Below, one piece after another: positions 1 to 6,018 of a stretch of 8,887 nucleotides of DNA. The notes below the pieces were generated by a model that was not told the DNA's origin, searched no databases, and was given only the letters and a program-made list of their open reading frames with translations. This DNA comes from Fibrobacter sp. (lineage in GTDB: Bacteria > Fibrobacterota > Fibrobacteria > Fibrobacterales > Fibrobacteraceae): NCBI GenBank assembly GCA_017550445.1, contig JAFZOV010000055.1, positions 1 to 8,887 of the forward strand. Direction: 5' to 3'. Positions within the stretch are counted from its first letter, which is position 1. Every line of letters begins with the position of its first letter. The translations under genes were made by a program, and so were the position numbers.

Positions 1-90
1 GTTATTGACTCTTTTTGTGTTCTTGGTTTGTTGTGCCGTAGCCGACACGAGGCAGCACATCAAGGCTGCAATAATCAAAGATTTTTTCAT
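1..90 (-). CDS. Secreted protein of unknown function, N-terminal 30 codons only
   Basis: The frame opens with ATG at 90 and is open to the window edge, so only 30 residues are visible. It begins MKKSLIIAALMCCLVSATAQ: a lysine-rich n-region, a hydrophobic core at about residues 4-17 and a plausible signal peptidase I site after SATA, followed by a polar QQTKNTKR stretch. There is no good lipobox despite the CC pair, so export to the periplasm or outside is more likely than lipidation. No Shine-Dalgarno sequence precedes the ATG. It lies 11 bases after the stop of the truncated tuf frame and could be translated by reinitiation from it. It is probably read from the tRNA promoter, since no terminator is visible between. 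The function cannot be judged from this fragment. Confidence 0.7.
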   Translation of the reverse strand, partial: MKKSLIIAALMCCLVSATAQQTKNTKRVNN

Positions 91-101
91 TGTATTAAAG
101 T

Positions 102-140
102 TTAATTGGGCTTGCTTCTGTCAAAATGTTCTTTTGCCAT
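102..140 (-). pseudogene. tuf: Remnant of an EF-Tu gene (first 11 codons plus stop)
   Basis: On the minus strand a GGAG ribosome binding site (149-152) stands 8 bases before an ATG at 140. The frame reads MAKEHFDRSKPN and stops at TAA (102-104). MAKExFxRSKP is the hallmark N-terminus of bacterial EF-Tu, which normally continues HVNIGTIGHVDHGKT. The reading breaks right after the proline, and none of the GTPase domain follows. The position fits exactly: tRNA-Thr(GGU) directly precedes tuf in the classical Thr-Tyr-Gly-Thr-tuf operon. The simplest reading is a deletion that removed nearly all of this tuf copy, with an intact copy presumably elsewhere. The remaining 12-codon frame still has its ribosome binding site and may act as a translated leader for the gene behind it. 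Confidence 0.8.
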
Positions 141-163
141 TATTCTATCTCCATTTTAGTGAG

Positions 164-235
<72 letters not shown>

Positions 236-241
236 TTATAT

Positions 242-274
242 AGCTCGCTGATGCGCTCTCTGCATCAGCGAGCT
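242..274. repeat. Perfect 13-bp hairpin in the tRNA operon spacer
   Basis: Arms 242-254 (AGCTCGCTGATGC) and 262-274 are perfectly complementary around a 7-base loop. Read on the plus strand the stem is followed by TTTT, so it could end antisense transcription. In the direction of the tRNAs no T-run follows, so it should not stop the operon. It occupies the place where tRNA-Gly usually sits in this cluster. It could be an RNase processing hairpin, a plus-strand terminator or a dispersed palindrome. The structure is certain but its role is not. Confidence 0.75.
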
Positions 275-281
275 TTTATCG

Positions 282-364
282 TGGGCCGTCGTGGTTTCGA
301 ACCACGGTAGGCGTAAGCCAACGGATTTACAGTCCGTCCCCTTTAACCACTCGGGCAACGACCC
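282..364 (-). tRNA. tRNA-Tyr(GUA)
   Basis: This is a minus-strand cloverleaf of 83 bases with the long variable arm typical of bacterial tRNA-Tyr. The acceptor stem GGGTCGT pairs with ACGGCCC with one wobble. The anticodon stem ACGGA/TCCGT holds loop CTGTAAA with anticodon GTA. The variable arm contains the short stem GGC/GCC, and the T-arm CGTGG/CCACG has the normal loop TTCGAAA. The discriminator is A, and CCA is not encoded. It lies between tRNA-Thr(UGU) and the spacer hairpin. Confidence 0.96.
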
Positions 365-374
365 ATTATGTCTA

Positions 375-447
375 AGCCAAAGATAGGAATCGAACCTACG
401 ACCGGCTGATTACAAATCAGCTGCTCTACCAGCTGAGCTACTTTGGC
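375..447 (-). tRNA. tRNA-Thr(UGU)
   Basis: This is a minus-strand cloverleaf of 73 bases. The acceptor stem GCCAAAG/CTTTGGC is perfect. The D-arm is GCTC/GAGC, the anticodon stem GCTGA/TCAGC has loop TTTGTAA (anticodon TGT, threonine ACA/ACG), and the T-arm GTAGG/CCTAT has loop TTCGATT. The discriminator is T and no CCA is encoded. It is the first gene of the tRNA operon, with the promoter about 40 bases upstream. Confidence 0.96.
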
Positions 448-485
448 ACACCCTAGTTTCATTACTGAACATAGGAGTGAGCCAA

Positions 486-514
486 ATTTAATAAGTTTTA
501 TTGGGTTTTGTCAA
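486..514 (-). promoter_or_regulatory. Sigma70-type promoter of the tRNA operon
   Basis: On the minus strand a perfect TTGACA (509-514) is separated by 17 bases from TTAAAT (486-491), which keeps four of six consensus -10 positions. The upstream side (about 515-565) is very rich in A and T runs, like an UP element. The predicted start lies about 30 bases before tRNA-Thr(UGU). The strength fits a stable RNA operon. Confidence 0.8.
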
Positions 515-615
515 CGAAAAACGTCAAAAAAAGCAAAAATTTTTCATTTTTTTCAAGAAACCTGTCTACATACTAGATAAAAGAGTGTGAATAAATTGTG
601 AATAGTTTTGAAAAG

Positions 616-648
616 ACAAAAAAGAACCCCTTTTCGATGGAAAAGGGG
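616..648 (-). terminator. Intrinsic terminator of the lipoprotein gene
   Basis: A 9-bp stem, CCCCTTTTC (640-648 read on minus) against GAAAAGGGG (627-635), closes a 4-base loop and is followed on the minus strand by TTCTTTTTT (618-626). It lies about 30 bases after the lipoprotein stop codon. A second 9-bp inverted repeat (661-669 with 683-691, AATAACAAC/GTTGTTATT) spans the stop codon itself and may protect the mRNA end. Confidence 0.85.
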
Positions 649-679
649 GCTAAATTATTCAATAACAACCAGTTATATG

Positions 680-1618
680 TCAGTTGTTATTCCACATGTC
701 CTCGAGCGTATAGTTCCCGTCCAAGAATTCTGCACACAATTCCGTTTTCGCGGCCACGGCCAGATCTTCCAGCGTTACAACTTCGCCGTTCTGCGTTGTA
801 GGCATCATATACGTTATGGTCGGATTCGTACAGTACACATTGCCGATATGGCTGTCCTTACGATAAATGGAGCAGGCCTTTTCAAAGGTATCTGAATCCA
901 ATCCGGTATAAGTCTCACTTATCCGGAACCCCTGCGTCACACCTCCCGATGTAACAAGGTACGTATTCATAGAAAGGGACCTCGACGCAAAGACAACATT
1001 CATATAAAGCGTATCCCCTTCCAGGTAGACATCGCAGCTTTGGGCCGGATCGGCAGGAGCGTTTTCATTGTAAATCCATTTTCCCGGCATTTCTGACATG
1101 ACATCTTTATAGTAATCATAGTACTCATCACACTGGGTTTCCATATTCGACTTCGTCGTAGAAAGGACTATCGACGCCCTTGCATCGCCGACGACACCAT
1201 CCACTTCCACCTTTCCCTTTACATGGGAGCTAGAGCAAGAGGTTTCCATGTTCTCGTCCATATCCTTGACATCGTCACAGATAACGTCAGCCTCTTGTTG
1301 GAACATGCCCGACAACAGTACATCGACATAGAAAGCAGTCGGATCACCCACTTCGAAATCGAACACCGTATTCATGGTAGATTCATACATCTTCGCATCA
1401 AAACTCATTTCCAAAGTAATGTGGTTATCGCGGGAATAGACCTTGCAATCAAATACTGCACTTGTTCCTCTCGCCAAGTGACGCTCGTGCACAACTTCGC
1501 CGAAACTCTCGGGGCGTTCCAGCCAGCTTGAAGAATCATCCGATGTACATGCAGCAAACGCAAAGGGCAAAAGCAAAGCGCCAGTCTTAAATAAACTTGT
1601 CTTGAAAGCAGATTTCAT
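680..1618 (-). CDS. Putative lipoprotein with two tandem four-cysteine domains
   Basis: The protein has 312 residues. The start chosen is ATG at 1618 because GAGGAG stands 6-8 bases upstream; an earlier in-frame ATG would put extra residues before the signal peptide. The signal sequence at residues 1-23 ends in AFAA before Cys24, a slightly loose lipobox, and is followed by a Ser/Asp tether, so an envelope lipoprotein is likely. The mature part has exactly eight further cysteines at 58, 114, 128, 163 and 195, 249, 263, 295. Their spacings, 56-14-35 and 54-14-32, nearly repeat. The blocks after the first cysteine (CKVYSRDNHITLEMSF and CDVYLEGDTLYMNVVF) and after the last (CDEYYDY and CAEFLDG) also match. 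This shows an internal duplication of about 137 residues, each probably with two disulfides. I recognise no enzyme motif. It is monocistronic, with its own terminator. Confidence 0.85.
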   Translation of the reverse strand: MKSAFKTSLFKTGALLLPFAFAACTSDDSSSWLERPESFGEVVHERHLARGTSAVFDCKVYSRDNHITLEMSFDAKMYESTMNTVFDFEVGDPTAFYVDVLLSGMFQQEADVICDDVKDMDENMETSCSSSHVKGKVEVDGVVGDARASIVLSTTKSNMETQCDEYYDYYKDVMSEMPGKWIYNENAPADPAQSCDVYLEGDTLYMNVVFASRSLSMNTYLVTSGGVTQGFRISETYTGLDSDTFEKACSIYRKDSHIGNVYCTNPTITYMMPTTQNGEVVTLEDLAVAAKTELCAEFLDGNYTLEDMWNNN

Positions 1619-1666
1619 GCATTCTCCTCGATAATATATTCTACAATATAGTCTATTTTGGATTGC

Positions 1667-1700
1667 TTGTAACAAGTTAATTTAACCAGTTTTATATATT
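1667..1700 (+). promoter_or_regulatory. Candidate promoter of the thioesterase-rarA unit
   Basis: TATATT at 1695-1700 is a good -10 candidate. Transcription would then start near 1707, that is at or very near the thioesterase ATG. This agrees with the absence of a Shine-Dalgarno sequence and suggests a leaderless or nearly leaderless mRNA. The only -35-like hexamer is TTGTAA at 1667-1672, whose spacing to this -10 is 22 bases. A shifted -10 (TTTATA, 1691-1696) would give 18. The stretch is AT-rich and the call is tentative. Confidence 0.3.
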
Positions 1701-1706
1701 TTGGCC

Positions 1707-2117
1707 ATGGAAACTTGCACATTTAAGCATACCGCACGGATCGATGTCCGTTATGCAGAAACCGACCAGATGGGTGTCGTGCACCACGCCGTGTACCCCA
1801 TATGGTTCGAACAGGCACGCACCGAATTTTTCAGGGCCGTTGGCGCCGGCTACGCCGAAATGGAAGCCGAAGGATTTGCAGCCCCGGTGTTGGAACTCTC
1901 GGTCCGCTACAGGCAACCCACCCACTACGGGGAATTCGTGGATATCGAAACGACCATGATCCGCGAAGGCAGCCTCAAGTTCCGCTTTGAATACAAGGCA
2001 TACGTAAACGGGACTCTCTGCACCACGGGATCTTCGCTGCACTGCATGACCAAGGGCGGACGCCCCACCCGTGATTTGCCAAGCGGATTTGCCAAACTTG
2101 AATTTGTGACCGAGTAA
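1707..2117 (+). CDS. YbgC/FadM-type acyl-CoA thioesterase (hotdog fold)
   Basis: The protein has 136 residues, the normal length for this family. Residues 12-36 carry the signature of the 4-hydroxybenzoyl-CoA thioesterase group: VRYAETDQMGVVHHAVYPIWFEQARTEF, cited here only as a pattern, with Asp20 as the expected catalytic acid and His-Ala-x-Tyr behind it. The later part LELSVRYRQPTHYGEFVDIET is the usual central strand region. The family hydrolyses acyl-CoA or acyl-carrier thioesters in the cytoplasm, and the substrate cannot be told from sequence. ATG at 1707 is chosen; a TTG two codons earlier is possible. There is no Shine-Dalgarno sequence. It is followed after 4 bases by rarA, so the two are probably co-transcribed and translationally coupled. 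Unlike ybgC of many bacteria, it has no tol-pal genes next to it in the window. Confidence 0.88.
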   Translation: METCTFKHTARIDVRYAETDQMGVVHHAVYPIWFEQARTEFFRAVGAGYAEMEAEGFAAPVLELSVRYRQPTHYGEFVDIETTMIREGSLKFRFEYKAYVNGTLCTTGSSLHCMTKGGRPTRDLPSGFAKLEFVTE

Positions 2118-2121
2118 CTAT

Positions 2122-3408
2122 ATGGACCAGCCGCTCGCCGAAAGATTACGCCCCAGGAACCTCGATGAGTTTTTAGGCCAGAACAAGATTCTGGGCGAGC
2201 AGAGCTTGTTGCGCAAAAGTCTCGAAAACGACAACGTGCCAAGCATGATCTTTTGGGGGCCTCCGGGCTGCGGAAAGACGAGCCTCGCCCACGTGATTCG
2301 CCAGCATACCAAGAAGGCGTTTGTAGCGCTTTCCGCGGTGGCAAGCGGTGTGAAAGAAGTCAAAGAAGTCTTGGCAGACGCCCGCAAGATGAAGGCGATG
2401 TTCAAGGACACGATCCTATTCATCGATGAAATTCACCGCTTTAACAAGGGGCAGCAGGATGCGCTGTTGGGTGCCGTCGAGGACGGCACGGTGACGCTCA
2501 TTGGCGCCACCACCGAGAACCCGGGATTCGAGGTCAACAGCGCGTTGCTTAGCAGATGCCAGCTGATTTTATTCGCACCGTTAAGCAAAGAGGACTTGCG
2601 CACGTTGATTTTTAGCGCACTCCGCGACCACCCACGCGGCTTGCAGCTGAAAGACGTTGAAGTTGAAGAAGCTGTTATAGACAAGTTAATCGCGCAGTCC
2701 GATGGCGATGCAAGATTCTTGCTGAATCAGATTGAATGGATTGGCAAGAACCTCGGCGACAAGAAAGTCATTGACGAAAAACTTCTTGAAGAATTCCAAT
2801 ACAAGAAGCCCCTACGCTACGACAAGGGCGGCGAAGAACATTACAACCTGATTTCTGCTTTGCACAAGTCGGTACGCGGAAGCGACCCCGATGCCGCCCT
2901 CTATTGGCTGCACCGCATGCTACAAGGTGGCGAAGACCCCAGGTTCATTCTGCGCAGACTCATGCGCATGAGCATGGAAGACATCGGCCTCGCCGACCCC
3001 AATGCGCTATTGCTTGCCACATCGGCCCGCGAGGCTTACGACTTCATGGGAATCCCCGAAGGCTTGATTGCTCTTGACGAACTCGCGATTTACCTATCGC
3101 TCGCCCCCAAGAGCAACAGCGTGGAACTCGCCGGCATCAAAGCAGATAGCATCGTGAAGCAGACAGGCACGCTCCCCGTGCCGCGCGCCTTCCGCAATTC
3201 AGTCACCAAAGTCGGCGAAAAGCTCGGCTACGGAATCGACTACCAGTACGACCACGACAGCCCCGGCGGCTACTCCGCACAAGAGCACATGCCCAAGCAA
3301 CTTGAAGGCGTCGAAATTTACGAGCCCAAGCCCTACGGCAAAGAAAAAGCCCTCGGCGAACGCCTCGCGCAATTGAAGCAGATTAAAAGAGAGAAGAACG
3401 GGAAGTAA
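2122..3408 (+). CDS. rarA: RarA (MgsA) replication-associated AAA+ ATPase
   Basis: The protein has 428 residues, close to the roughly 440 usual for RarA/MgsA/WRNIP1. The AAA+ core is complete: Walker A GPPGCGKTS at 46-54, Walker B ILFIDE at 98-103 followed by the family-typical IHRFNKGQQDALL, sensor 1 GATTENP at 128-134 and an arginine finger in LLSRC at 145. The C-terminal tetramerisation part has the diagnostic EEHYNLISALHKSVRGSDPDA at 238-258 (pattern quoted for recognition), and the YQYDHDSPGGY motif comes near the end. RarA homologues act at stalled replication forks with the clamp-loader/SSB system. It starts 4 bases after the thioesterase stop with no separate strong ribosome binding site. 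Its stop is 6 bases from the stop of the convergent M48 gene, with no terminator visible. Confidence 0.96.
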   Translation: MDQPLAERLRPRNLDEFLGQNKILGEQSLLRKSLENDNVPSMIFWGPPGCGKTSLAHVIRQHTKKAFVALSAVASGVKEVKEVLADARKMKAMFKDTILFIDEIHRFNKGQQDALLGAVEDGTVTLIGATTENPGFEVNSALLSRCQLILFAPLSKEDLRTLIFSALRDHPRGLQLKDVEVEEAVIDKLIAQSDGDARFLLNQIEWIGKNLGDKKVIDEKLLEEFQYKKPLRYDKGGEEHYNLISALHKSVRGSDPDAALYWLHRMLQGGEDPRFILRRLMRMSMEDIGLADPNALLLATSAREAYDFMGIPEGLIALDELAIYLSLAPKSNSVELAGIKADSIVKQTGTLPVPRAFRNSVTKVGEKLGYGIDYQYDHDSPGGYSAQEHMPKQLEGVEIYEPKPYGKEKALGERLAQLKQIKREKNGK

Positions 3409-3414
3409 GCTCTA

Positions 3415-4470
3415 TTAGAACTGCTTCAACAGTCTAATCCTTTCAGGCGTGTCAGGGTGCGTGCAGAACATAATGTTCACCTTGGCGATGAGGCCCTTGA
3501 GTTTCATGTCGTTGTCGAATTCTTCGTCAGGGTGAATGATGTAAAGTTGCGCCACGTCGTTACGGCGAACGGAATCAAGTCCAGGATAATCCGAAATCTT
3601 TTGCAACGCAGAAGCTAGTGCCCACGGGTCACCGCAGAGTTCGGCACCACCGGCATCGGCCACGTATTCGCGCGTACGAGAAATTGCAAGGCGCGTAAAC
3701 CAGCTGAATATGTAACCGATGGTACTCCAGATTACAAGCAAAATAAGAATAAAAATGATTATGACACCGCCGCTGCCGCCACCGCCACGGCGGTTACGCG
3801 TATGACGCTTGGGTCCGCGAAGCATCGCTGAAAGTAGCTTAATAGCGACGGTCTGAATCGTCGCAAAAATTCCAACGAACACAATGCACACTACCATGAG
3901 TCGCGTGTCACGATTCTTGATGTGCGTGAGTTCATGACCCACTACAGCAGAAAGTTCCGCGTCGTTCAGTTTATTGATAAGGCCGGTCGTGAGCGTAATG
4001 GTAAACGAGGGTATATCGATACCGCTTGCAAAGGCATTCAGGCCTTCATCTTCCACAATGTTAATCTGCGGCATCTCGATGCCGCCTGCAATGCAGAGAT
4101 TTTCAACGATGTTGTAAACGCGCAGGTTGTCTTTGCGTTCGAGCGGCTTGGCATGCGTGGTATGGCGAATAATAGCCGTGTTTGCGCAATAGGCGATAAT
4201 GAACCACACACCCACAATCTGAAGTGTATACGGGAGCGCGGTCTTAAAAGCATCCCACACTTCGGGCCAGTGCAACAAGCCGTATTTTGTGTGTGTCGTA
4301 TGTTCAGCAGGGCAACCACCCTGGATAATAGAACAAAGAACCCCGGAAATATCCAGAATAACAATCGTTGCAAAAATCATCGCCAGAATAATAAGGGGGA
4401 ACATGCACAACAGCAAGACACTGTTGCGGTTGTTCCGCCAAATCTGGGTTTGAAGGCCGACGTACTGCAT
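3415..4470 (-). CDS. M48 family membrane zinc metalloprotease (HtpX-like)
   Basis: The protein has 351 residues. The zinc motif is H179-E-L-T-H183 within VVGHELTHIKNRD, and the third ligand is probably Glu268 in the downstream SRTREYVAD motif, as in HtpX/Ste24 proteases. Four hydrophobic segments are visible at about 19-41, 78-100, 191-213 and 235-258. This is the HtpX plan of two helices before and two after the active site. A basic, glycine-rich loop (about 218-235, RGPKRHTRNRRGGGG) separates the last two helices. The segment between the first two holds two cysteines (46 and 53). The family degrades or processes damaged membrane proteins. It is the last gene after lemA, a very common partner of M48 proteases. 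No good Shine-Dalgarno sequence precedes its ATG. The name htpX is avoided because this length and loop differ from the classical enzyme. Confidence 0.92.
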   Translation of the reverse strand: MQYVGLQTQIWRNNRNSVLLLCMFPLIILAMIFATIVILDISGVLCSIIQGGCPAEHTTHTKYGLLHWPEVWDAFKTALPYTLQIVGVWFIIAYCANTAIIRHTTHAKPLERKDNLRVYNIVENLCIAGGIEMPQINIVEDEGLNAFASGIDIPSFTITLTTGLINKLNDAELSAVVGHELTHIKNRDTRLMVVCIVFVGIFATIQTVAIKLLSAMLRGPKRHTRNRRGGGGSGGVIIIFILILLVIWSTIGYIFSWFTRLAISRTREYVADAGGAELCGDPWALASALQKISDYPGLDSVRRNDVAQLYIIHPDEEFDNDMKLKGLIAKVNIMFCTHPDTPERIRLLKQF

Positions 4471-4485
4471 TTAGACTCGCTTCGC

Positions 4486-4580
4486 TTTAGACGAGAGACT
4501 AGAGACGAGAGACGAGAGATTTTCCTACTAAATACTTCTCTCGTCTTTCGTCTGTAGGACCGCAGGTCCGTTCTTTCGTC
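4486..4580. repeat. GACGAGA-type repeat cluster with long hairpin between lemA and the M48 gene
   Basis: The 109-base gap between lemA and the protease gene is mostly repeats. AGACGAGAG-like units occur at about 4488-4498, 4503-4511 and 4510-4518 on the plus strand. Inverted CTTTCGTCT-like units occur at 4537-4553 and 4573-4581. The stretch 4503-4519 pairs with 4537-4553 over 17 bp with only one G-U pair, around a 17-base loop. A second small hairpin, GGACC-GCA-GGTCC, lies at 4557-4569. No U-run follows in the direction of transcription, so this is not a classical terminator. It looks like a dispersed intergenic repeat that may set relative expression or mRNA stability of the two genes. Confidence 0.7.
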
Positions 4581-5140
4581 TAAAATCTCACCTCGGGAGC
4601 TTTGTTAAGCGTTTCGCGGCCTTCGGTAGCCTCGTACATGGGGGCGCGCTTGAAGCCGAACATGCCAGCAACGATATTGCTCGGGAACACTTCGCAAGCG
4701 TTGTTCAGTTCGCGAGTGGTAGAATTAAAGAAGCGACGTGCGGCAGAGAGCTTGTTTTCGATGTCGGCAAGTTCATTCTGCAGCTGCAAGAAATTCTGGT
4801 TGGCCTTGAGTTCAGGGTAAGCTTCCAGCGAAATACGCAGCCCGGCGAGTGCGCCAGAAAGAGCCTTGTCAGCGGCAACCTTTTCGTCAACGGTCGTTGC
4901 GTTCATGGCAGCAGCACGTGCAGAAGTCACCTTATCTAGAGTTTCTTTTTCGTGAGAGGCATAGCCCTTGACAGTGCTCACCAATTGCGGCACCAAATCA
5001 AAACGCTGCTTGAGCTGTACATCAATGTTGGCGAATGCGTTTTCGCGGTTGTTGCGGAGCTTTACCAAACCGTTGTACATCGAAATGAACCAGGCGATCA
5101 ACGCAATCGCGACAACGCCGACAACAATTCCTACTGTCAT
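4580..5140 (-). CDS. lemA: LemA family membrane-anchored protein
   Basis: The protein has 186 residues, the typical family length. One transmembrane segment lies at residues 3-20, followed by the long helical LemA domain. Its recognisable marks are NNRENAFANIDVQLKQRFDL at about 29-48, LVSTVKGYASHE, and the C-terminal FPSNIVAGMFGFKRAPMYEA pattern. LemA proteins are helical-bundle membrane proteins whose biochemical role is unsettled. They are very often encoded beside M48 (HtpX-like) proteases and are associated with membrane protein quality control. Here the partner gene follows after the repeat-rich gap. An AGGAG ribosome binding site stands just before the ATG at 5140. The stop codon lies inside the edge of the repeat cluster. 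The name refers to the LemA family and not to the unrelated Pseudomonas sensor kinase also called LemA. Confidence 0.95.
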   Translation of the reverse strand: MTVGIVVGVVAIALIAWFISMYNGLVKLRNNRENAFANIDVQLKQRFDLVPQLVSTVKGYASHEKETLDKVTSARAAAMNATTVDEKVAADKALSGALAGLRISLEAYPELKANQNFLQLQNELADIENKLSAARRFFNSTTRELNNACEVFPSNIVAGMFGFKRAPMYEATEGRETLNKAPEVRF

Positions 5141-5171
5141 ATTTTACTCCTTTCTGTTTCTTAAAAAGAAA

Positions 5172-5200
5172 TGTATATAAAAAAAGGAGCTTAATTGTAA
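5172..5200 (-). promoter_or_regulatory. Weak candidate promoter in front of lemA
   Basis: On the minus strand TTACAA (5195-5200) and TATACA (5172-5177) are 17 bases apart in an AT-rich gap. The -35 overlaps the end of yggS. Matches to consensus are modest (three and four of six). It would let lemA and the protease be expressed apart from lon and yggS. Confidence 0.3.
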
Positions 5201-5955
5201 TCGCGTTCGCCAAAAAGGGCCGTTCCCACGCGAATCATGGTCGAACCTTCTTCAATAGCGACTTCCAGGTCACCCGTCATACCCATCGAAAGCTGGTCGA
5301 AGTTTGCAAAGGCGCCGCCCTTGGCAAGGAACTTTTGCTGCAAATTGCGCAGGAACGCAAAACATTCGCGGCTATCTTCGGCCACACCGGTGTTCTTGCC
5401 GATGGTCATGAGTCCGCGGAAACGCAGATGCGGGAACGCGGACTCGCCACGAGCCACGAGCGATTCAAGGAATGCCTCGGCTTCGTGAACATCCAAACCG
5501 CTCTTGGTTTCTTCTTCGCCAGCGTTAATTTGGAAAAGAATGTCGAGGATCTTGCCCGCACCGCTTTCGCTATTTTCGCTGGGGAATGCCGCGCAGACTT
5601 TCTCCAACTTTTCTACTGCTTCGATGCTCGCGATAGAATGGATGCAGTCTGCCACAATGGCAGCCTTCTTCAGCTTGTTACTTTGTACAGGTCCAATCAC
5701 ATGGCAACGCACGCGGCTGCCGTCTTTTGCGATAAGCGGCTGCGAGAACTTAAGTTCAGCTTCTTGCACGCGGTTTTCGCCGAAATCAGTTGCACCAAGC
5801 GCAATCGCATTTGCTACAGCCTCTGCCGGGTGGAACTTGCTCACCCACACGAGTTTCACCGAGTCGCGACTACGGCCTGCAATCTTGCAAGCTTCAGCAA
5901 TCCTTGCTTCGAGAGCTGCAAGATGCTCTCGCATTTCATCTAAAGTAAATTCCAT
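5191..5955 (-). CDS. yggS: YggS/PLPBP family pyridoxal-phosphate-binding protein
   Basis: The protein has 254 residues from ATG at 5955, slightly longer than the usual 225-240. It has the type III fold PLP barrel signature. The PLP lysine is Lys40 in VWVSKFHP, and it carries FGENRVQE at 58-65, HVIGPVQSNK at 85-94 (usually HFIGxLQxNK) and SMGMTGD...GSTMIRVGTALFGER at the C-terminus, which binds the phosphate. Family members keep pyridoxal phosphate and amino-acid pools in balance in the cytoplasm and have no known enzyme activity. A GTG five codons upstream (5970) is an alternative start, but AAGAAG stands better placed for the ATG. It lies between lon and lemA on the same strand, with a palindromic repeat in the gap to lon. 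Confidence 0.94.
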   Translation of the reverse strand: MEFTLDEMREHLAALEARIAEACKIAGRSRDSVKLVWVSKFHPAEAVANAIALGATDFGENRVQEAELKFSQPLIAKDGSRVRCHVIGPVQSNKLKKAAIVADCIHSIASIEAVEKLEKVCAAFPSENSESGAGKILDILFQINAGEEETKSGLDVHEAEAFLESLVARGESAFPHLRFRGLMTIGKNTGVAEDSRECFAFLRNLQQKFLAKGGAFANFDQLSMGMTGDLEVAIEEGSTMIRVGTALFGERDYN

Positions 5956-5980
5956 ATAGTCTTCTTTCACCTCTAGAAAA

Positions 5981-6008
5981 GGAGATGCCCGACCAAGTCG
6001 GGCATGAC
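5981..6008. repeat. Palindromic intergenic repeat between lon and yggS
   Basis: ATGCCCGAC (5985-5993) pairs perfectly with GTCGGGCAT (5997-6005) around a CAA loop, framed by GGAG on the left and GAC on the right. Read on the minus strand it is GTC-ATGCCCGAC-TTG-GTCGGGCAT-CTCC, the form of dispersed REP-like palindromes seen in many bacterial genomes. A short TTTT follows 4 bases later on the minus strand, so weak termination after lon is possible. Confidence 0.65.
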
Positions 6009-6018
6009 ACCTAAGATT

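Noticed and set aside
242..277. Spacer hairpin as terminator of the tRNA operon
   Set aside because: In the direction of the tRNAs the stem is followed by ATATAAG and no T-run, so it should not stop the operon. It is kept only as a hairpin or plus-strand terminator candidate.
1619..1675. Longer start of the lipoprotein at 1675
   Set aside because: It would place 19 residues before the signal peptide. ATG 1618 has a good ribosome binding site and gives a normal lipoprotein signal sequence.
3922..4557. Plus-strand frame of 211 codons opposite the M48 gene
   Set aside because: It covers the antisense of the HExxH region and the repeat spacer. The composition is that of a shadow, and the true gene is certain.
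4486..4580. GACGAGA repeats as a CRISPR array
   Set aside because: The units are about 9 bases long, occur in both orientations and have no regular spacers.
5956..5970. GTG start of yggS at 5970
   Set aside because: It has no well-placed ribosome binding site, and the family alignment begins after the ATG at 5955.
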